Below the pieces are notes generated by a model. That model saw nothing but the letters and a program-made list of their open reading frames with translations. It did no database searches and was not told the origin of the DNA. 8,645 nucleotides of DNA from JAHJCW01 sp965369995 (lineage in GTDB: Bacteria > Fidelibacterota > Marinisomatia > Marinisomatales > JAHJCW01), in the NCBI GenBank assembly GCA_965369995.1, contig CBDURO010000053.1, forward strand, positions 1 to 8,645. The letters are read 5' to 3'. The position numbers and the translations under genes are program-made. Shown in pieces: positions 7,389 to 8,645 of the stretch (positions within the stretch are counted from its first letter, which is position 1; every line of letters starts with the position of its first letter).

Positions 7389-8474
7389 TCAAGGGGAATT
7401 GTTATCGTTCATGTCACCTGTAGAGACATGGTTTACACTTTTGTAATTTACGGCAGGTATAAATTGATTAGTAGACTTGTCTGTAATGGTTACCCACCAA
7501 TGACAAATCTTTTCGGCTTGTTTGGATTCTACACCCGCCTTTTTCATTCTCTGATAGTTAGTTTGGTTTTGGTGGTACATATTTTTTCTTAAGCGATTAA
7601 AATAATAATCCCAAGCTGTTGTTTTAGCTAATAATTCCTTAATTGTATTCCACCTCTCATATGCTAACAATTCATTCTCTATGATGCCATTAGCTCTTTC
7701 AACCTCACTTTGCCAAGTCTTGGCTCCGGGAGGTATACGTTTATGTTGAGCACCATATGATTTAATTAATTTTGTTACACCACTATCTCGTATGCTTAAA
7801 GGCGATACATATTCTCCGCCATTATCAGTTTGAACGGTTACTTTACTTAAATTGATATTGCAAGACTTTAAATGCTCCAATAATTGCACTATAAAATGCC
7901 GGGAATTAGTTTGTGTTGCTTCATGGGCATAACTACTAAACAACACTCCCGTTCTGACATCCCGGGCTTGATATAAATAGCGCGGGAAGTTATGCTTCCT
8001 GATACGTTCTAAGTAATAAGGTATATCAGAACAATCCTTGGTATCCACTTGCCAATATTCAAGAGGTGCAAAGTTATGCTCTTTCCATTTACGTAAATCA
8101 CGGCGCTTTTGACGTTTCTTAACTCTACGTTTTGGCATTAAACCATTACGGTGAAGAACCTTGTAGATTGTCTTTTCATTAGCCTGTATACCAAACTCCT
8201 GTTGCATCCGGTAAGGACTTAACACCGCCCAACGTTCACGCATTCTTACTATCTTAGTCTCTAGCTTATAAGCTATACGATTAGGACTGTTATGGGGACA
8301 TCGACTACGATCCAACAAACCTTGTAAACCTTCGGCTTCATATCGTCCTAACCATTTATAAACCGTCGGACGCGATACACCACACATCTGCGCTGATTTA
8401 CTTATGTCATATCTCTTTGCTAAACGTACCATTTCTAATCGGAAATCAAATATATTCTTCATAACTTTAATCAT
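7389..8474 (-). CDS. IS481-type DDE transposase
   Basis: This encodes 361 residues. The N-terminal helix-turn-helix is clear: FRLEMVRLAKRYDISKSAQ then GVSRPTVYKWLGRYEAEG (about 11-49). A basic linker (MPKRRVKKRQKRRDLRKW, 113-130) leads to an RNase-H-like integrase core with YWQVDTKD (Asp144), VQTDNGGEY (Asp217) and WQSEVERANG (Glu257 or Glu259), completing the DDE set. Such enzymes cut and join the ends of their own insertion sequence. The ATG at 8474 has AAGAGG a few bases upstream; a second ATG at 8462 would give MKNIFDFRLE and could also be used. The catalytic residues are present and there is no frameshift, so it may be active. The C-terminus is odd: residues 342-354 are encoded by the left inverted repeat and residues 356-361 (NDNNSP) by DNA outside the predicted element end. 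Confidence 0.93.
   Translation of the reverse strand: MIKVMKNIFDFRLEMVRLAKRYDISKSAQMCGVSRPTVYKWLGRYEAEGLQGLLDRSRCPHNSPNRIAYKLETKIVRMRERWAVLSPYRMQQEFGIQANEKTIYKVLHRNGLMPKRRVKKRQKRRDLRKWKEHNFAPLEYWQVDTKDCSDIPYYLERIRKHNFPRYLYQARDVRTGVLFSSYAHEATQTNSRHFIVQLLEHLKSCNINLSKVTVQTDNGGEYVSPLSIRDSGVTKLIKSYGAQHKRIPPGAKTWQSEVERANGIIENELLAYERWNTIKELLAKTTAWDYYFNRLRKNMYHQNQTNYQRMKKAGVESKQAEKICHWWVTITDKSTNQFIPAVNYKSVNHVSTGDMNDNNSP
7412..7451. repeat. Left terminal inverted repeat of the IS
   Basis: Reading rightward, it contains AGACATGGTTTACA, then TTT, then TAATTTAC. The reverse complement of 8601-8639 contains the same blocks in the same order, with 25 of 28 positions identical over this inner part. Outside it, only the tip TGTC and a few bases agree, and one gap is needed. 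The transposase reading frame passes through the whole repeat. Confidence 0.85.
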
Positions 8475-8507
8475 CTTGAGCCTCTTTCTTGATATTTAAT
8501 GCTCAAG
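8475..8507 (-). promoter_or_regulatory. Stem-loop spanning the transposase ribosome-binding site
   Basis: CTTGAGC at 8475-8481 and GCTCAAG at 8501-8507 are perfect 7-bp complements. On the mRNA the 3' arm directly abuts the ATG. The 19-base loop carries most of the AAGAGG Shine-Dalgarno, whose last G is in the stem. Folding would place the initiation region in or beside a hairpin and could lower transposase translation, as is known for several insertion sequences. The regulatory role is inference. Confidence 0.45.
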
Positions 8508-8511
8508 TTTA

Positions 8512-8543
8512 CAAAGCCTTCCTATTTATTTAGGAGGGCTTTG
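8512..8543. terminator. Strong hairpin in the transposase leader, terminator-like
   Basis: The arms CAAAGCCTTCCTA and TAGGAGGGCTTTG pair over 13 positions with one wobble around a 6-base loop (TTTATT). It lies between the right inverted repeat and the transposase start. On the minus strand the stem is followed by GTAAACTT rather than a run of T. On the plus strand it is followed by GCTTTAATAAT. It may therefore be a weak terminator or an RNA structure that shields the transposase from transcription entering from outside. Confidence 0.5.
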
Positions 8544-8575
8544 GCTTTAATAATATCCTGATCCTGCGCCAAGTA

Positions 8576-8605
8576 TTAATACCAATATTCCAAGGCTTCT
8601 GTAAA
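8576..8605 (-). promoter_or_regulatory. Candidate transposase promoter
   Basis: On the minus strand TTTACA (8605-8600, five of six matches to TTGACA) is followed after 18 bp by TATTAA (8581-8576, four of six matches to TATAAT). The -10 region overlaps a perfect 10-bp palindrome GTATTAATAC (8573-8582). A promoter overlapping the end of the element is common in insertion sequences. If the host is Bacteroidota-like the sigma-70 consensus used here may not apply. Confidence 0.3.
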
Positions 8606-8639
8606 TTATCAAACTGTAAACCATGTCTATGGTAAGACA
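8601..8639. repeat. Right terminal inverted repeat of the IS
   Basis: Read from 8639 inward on the minus strand it starts TGTCTTACC and continues into GACATGGTTTACA and TAATTTAC, matching the left repeat. Only six bases of window remain beyond it, so the flank and any target duplication cannot be judged. A possible transposase -35 box (TTTACA) overlaps its inner edge. Confidence 0.85.
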
Positions 8640-8645
8640 CTCTGC

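Larger units (their letters stand above)
7412..8639 (-). mobile_element. IS481-family insertion sequence, about 1.23 kb
   Basis: A single transposase gene is flanked by imperfect terminal inverted repeats, both beginning TGTC when read inward (7412 and 8639). IS481 elements are typically 0.95-1.3 kb with TGT ends, which fits. The six bases just outside the left end (CGTTCA) do not match those outside the right end (CTCTGC), so no target duplication is seen. The true tips could lie a few bases away, since the outermost bases of the repeats diverge. It sits in the same orientation as selA and ends 59 bp from its start codon. Confidence 0.8.

Noticed and set aside
7389..7391. UGA stops (transposase at 7389-7391, selB at 4107-4109) as selenocysteine codons
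   Set aside because: The frame closes again after a few codons in the transposase case (TAA) and within about 10 codons after selB, and no conserved sequence continues, so these are ordinary stops despite selAB nearby.
7365..7400. AATT/GGGG-containing motif between the IS and selA as an operator or terminator
   Set aside because: The similar blocks are mirrored rather than inverted, so no stable hairpin or convincing palindrome forms.
7353..7411. tRNA-Sec (selC) gene near selAB
   Set aside because: No cloverleaf-like sequence could be seen here or in the other non-coding stretches (1-129, 1458-1518, 8475-8645).
7406..8645. Target-site duplication around the IS
   Set aside because: Six bases on each side (CGTTCA and CTCTGC) do not match, and the right flank is cut by the window end.

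Overview
The window is AT-rich and reads almost entirely leftward on the minus strand. In transcription order it holds an IS481-type insertion sequence, selA, selB, mutS, a PorV/PorQ-like outer-membrane barrel gene and a small PspC-domain gene. The PorV-type protein has a Sec signal peptide and an Asp/Asn/Gly-rich calcium-site-like loop. Together with the low GC and the short tandem repeats, it suggests a Gram-negative bacterium of the Fibrobacteres-Chlorobi-Bacteroidetes (FCB) superphylum, for example Ignavibacteria or Marinimicrobia-like lineages. That assignment is inference from protein style and was not tested by any search.

Right end (about 7412-8645): one DDE transposase gene lies between imperfect inverted repeats about 40 bp long. 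Its leader carries a strong hairpin and a second stem-loop that loops out the Shine-Dalgarno. The ORF runs through the left inverted repeat, so its last few residues come from DNA next to selA. The element ends about 60 bp before the selA start.

Centre (1519-7352): selA, selB and mutS are tightly packed. The selA stop abuts the selB ATG, and selB and mutS overlap by 4 bp (ATGA). SelA converts Ser-tRNA(Sec) to Sec-tRNA(Sec), SelB delivers it to the ribosome at UGA codons, and MutS starts mismatch repair. No tRNA-Sec gene, selD or selenoprotein was found in the window.

Left part (1-1519): downstream of mutS three different short tandem-repeat arrays (periods 7, 8 and 8 bp) stand almost end to end. 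They form the intergenic DNA and the first codons of the PorV-like gene. A fourth array (period 7) is embedded in frame inside selA. The PorV-like gene is followed 8 bp later by a 59-codon PspC-domain gene, then by an AT-rich hairpin and possibly the tail of a convergent gene at the window edge.

The most unusual aspect is the set of four unrelated-looking 7-8 bp tandem arrays, all entering or touching coding sequence, together with an operon that couples selenocysteine machinery to mutS directly behind a fresh-looking insertion sequence. I see no clear novel defence or catalytic system.
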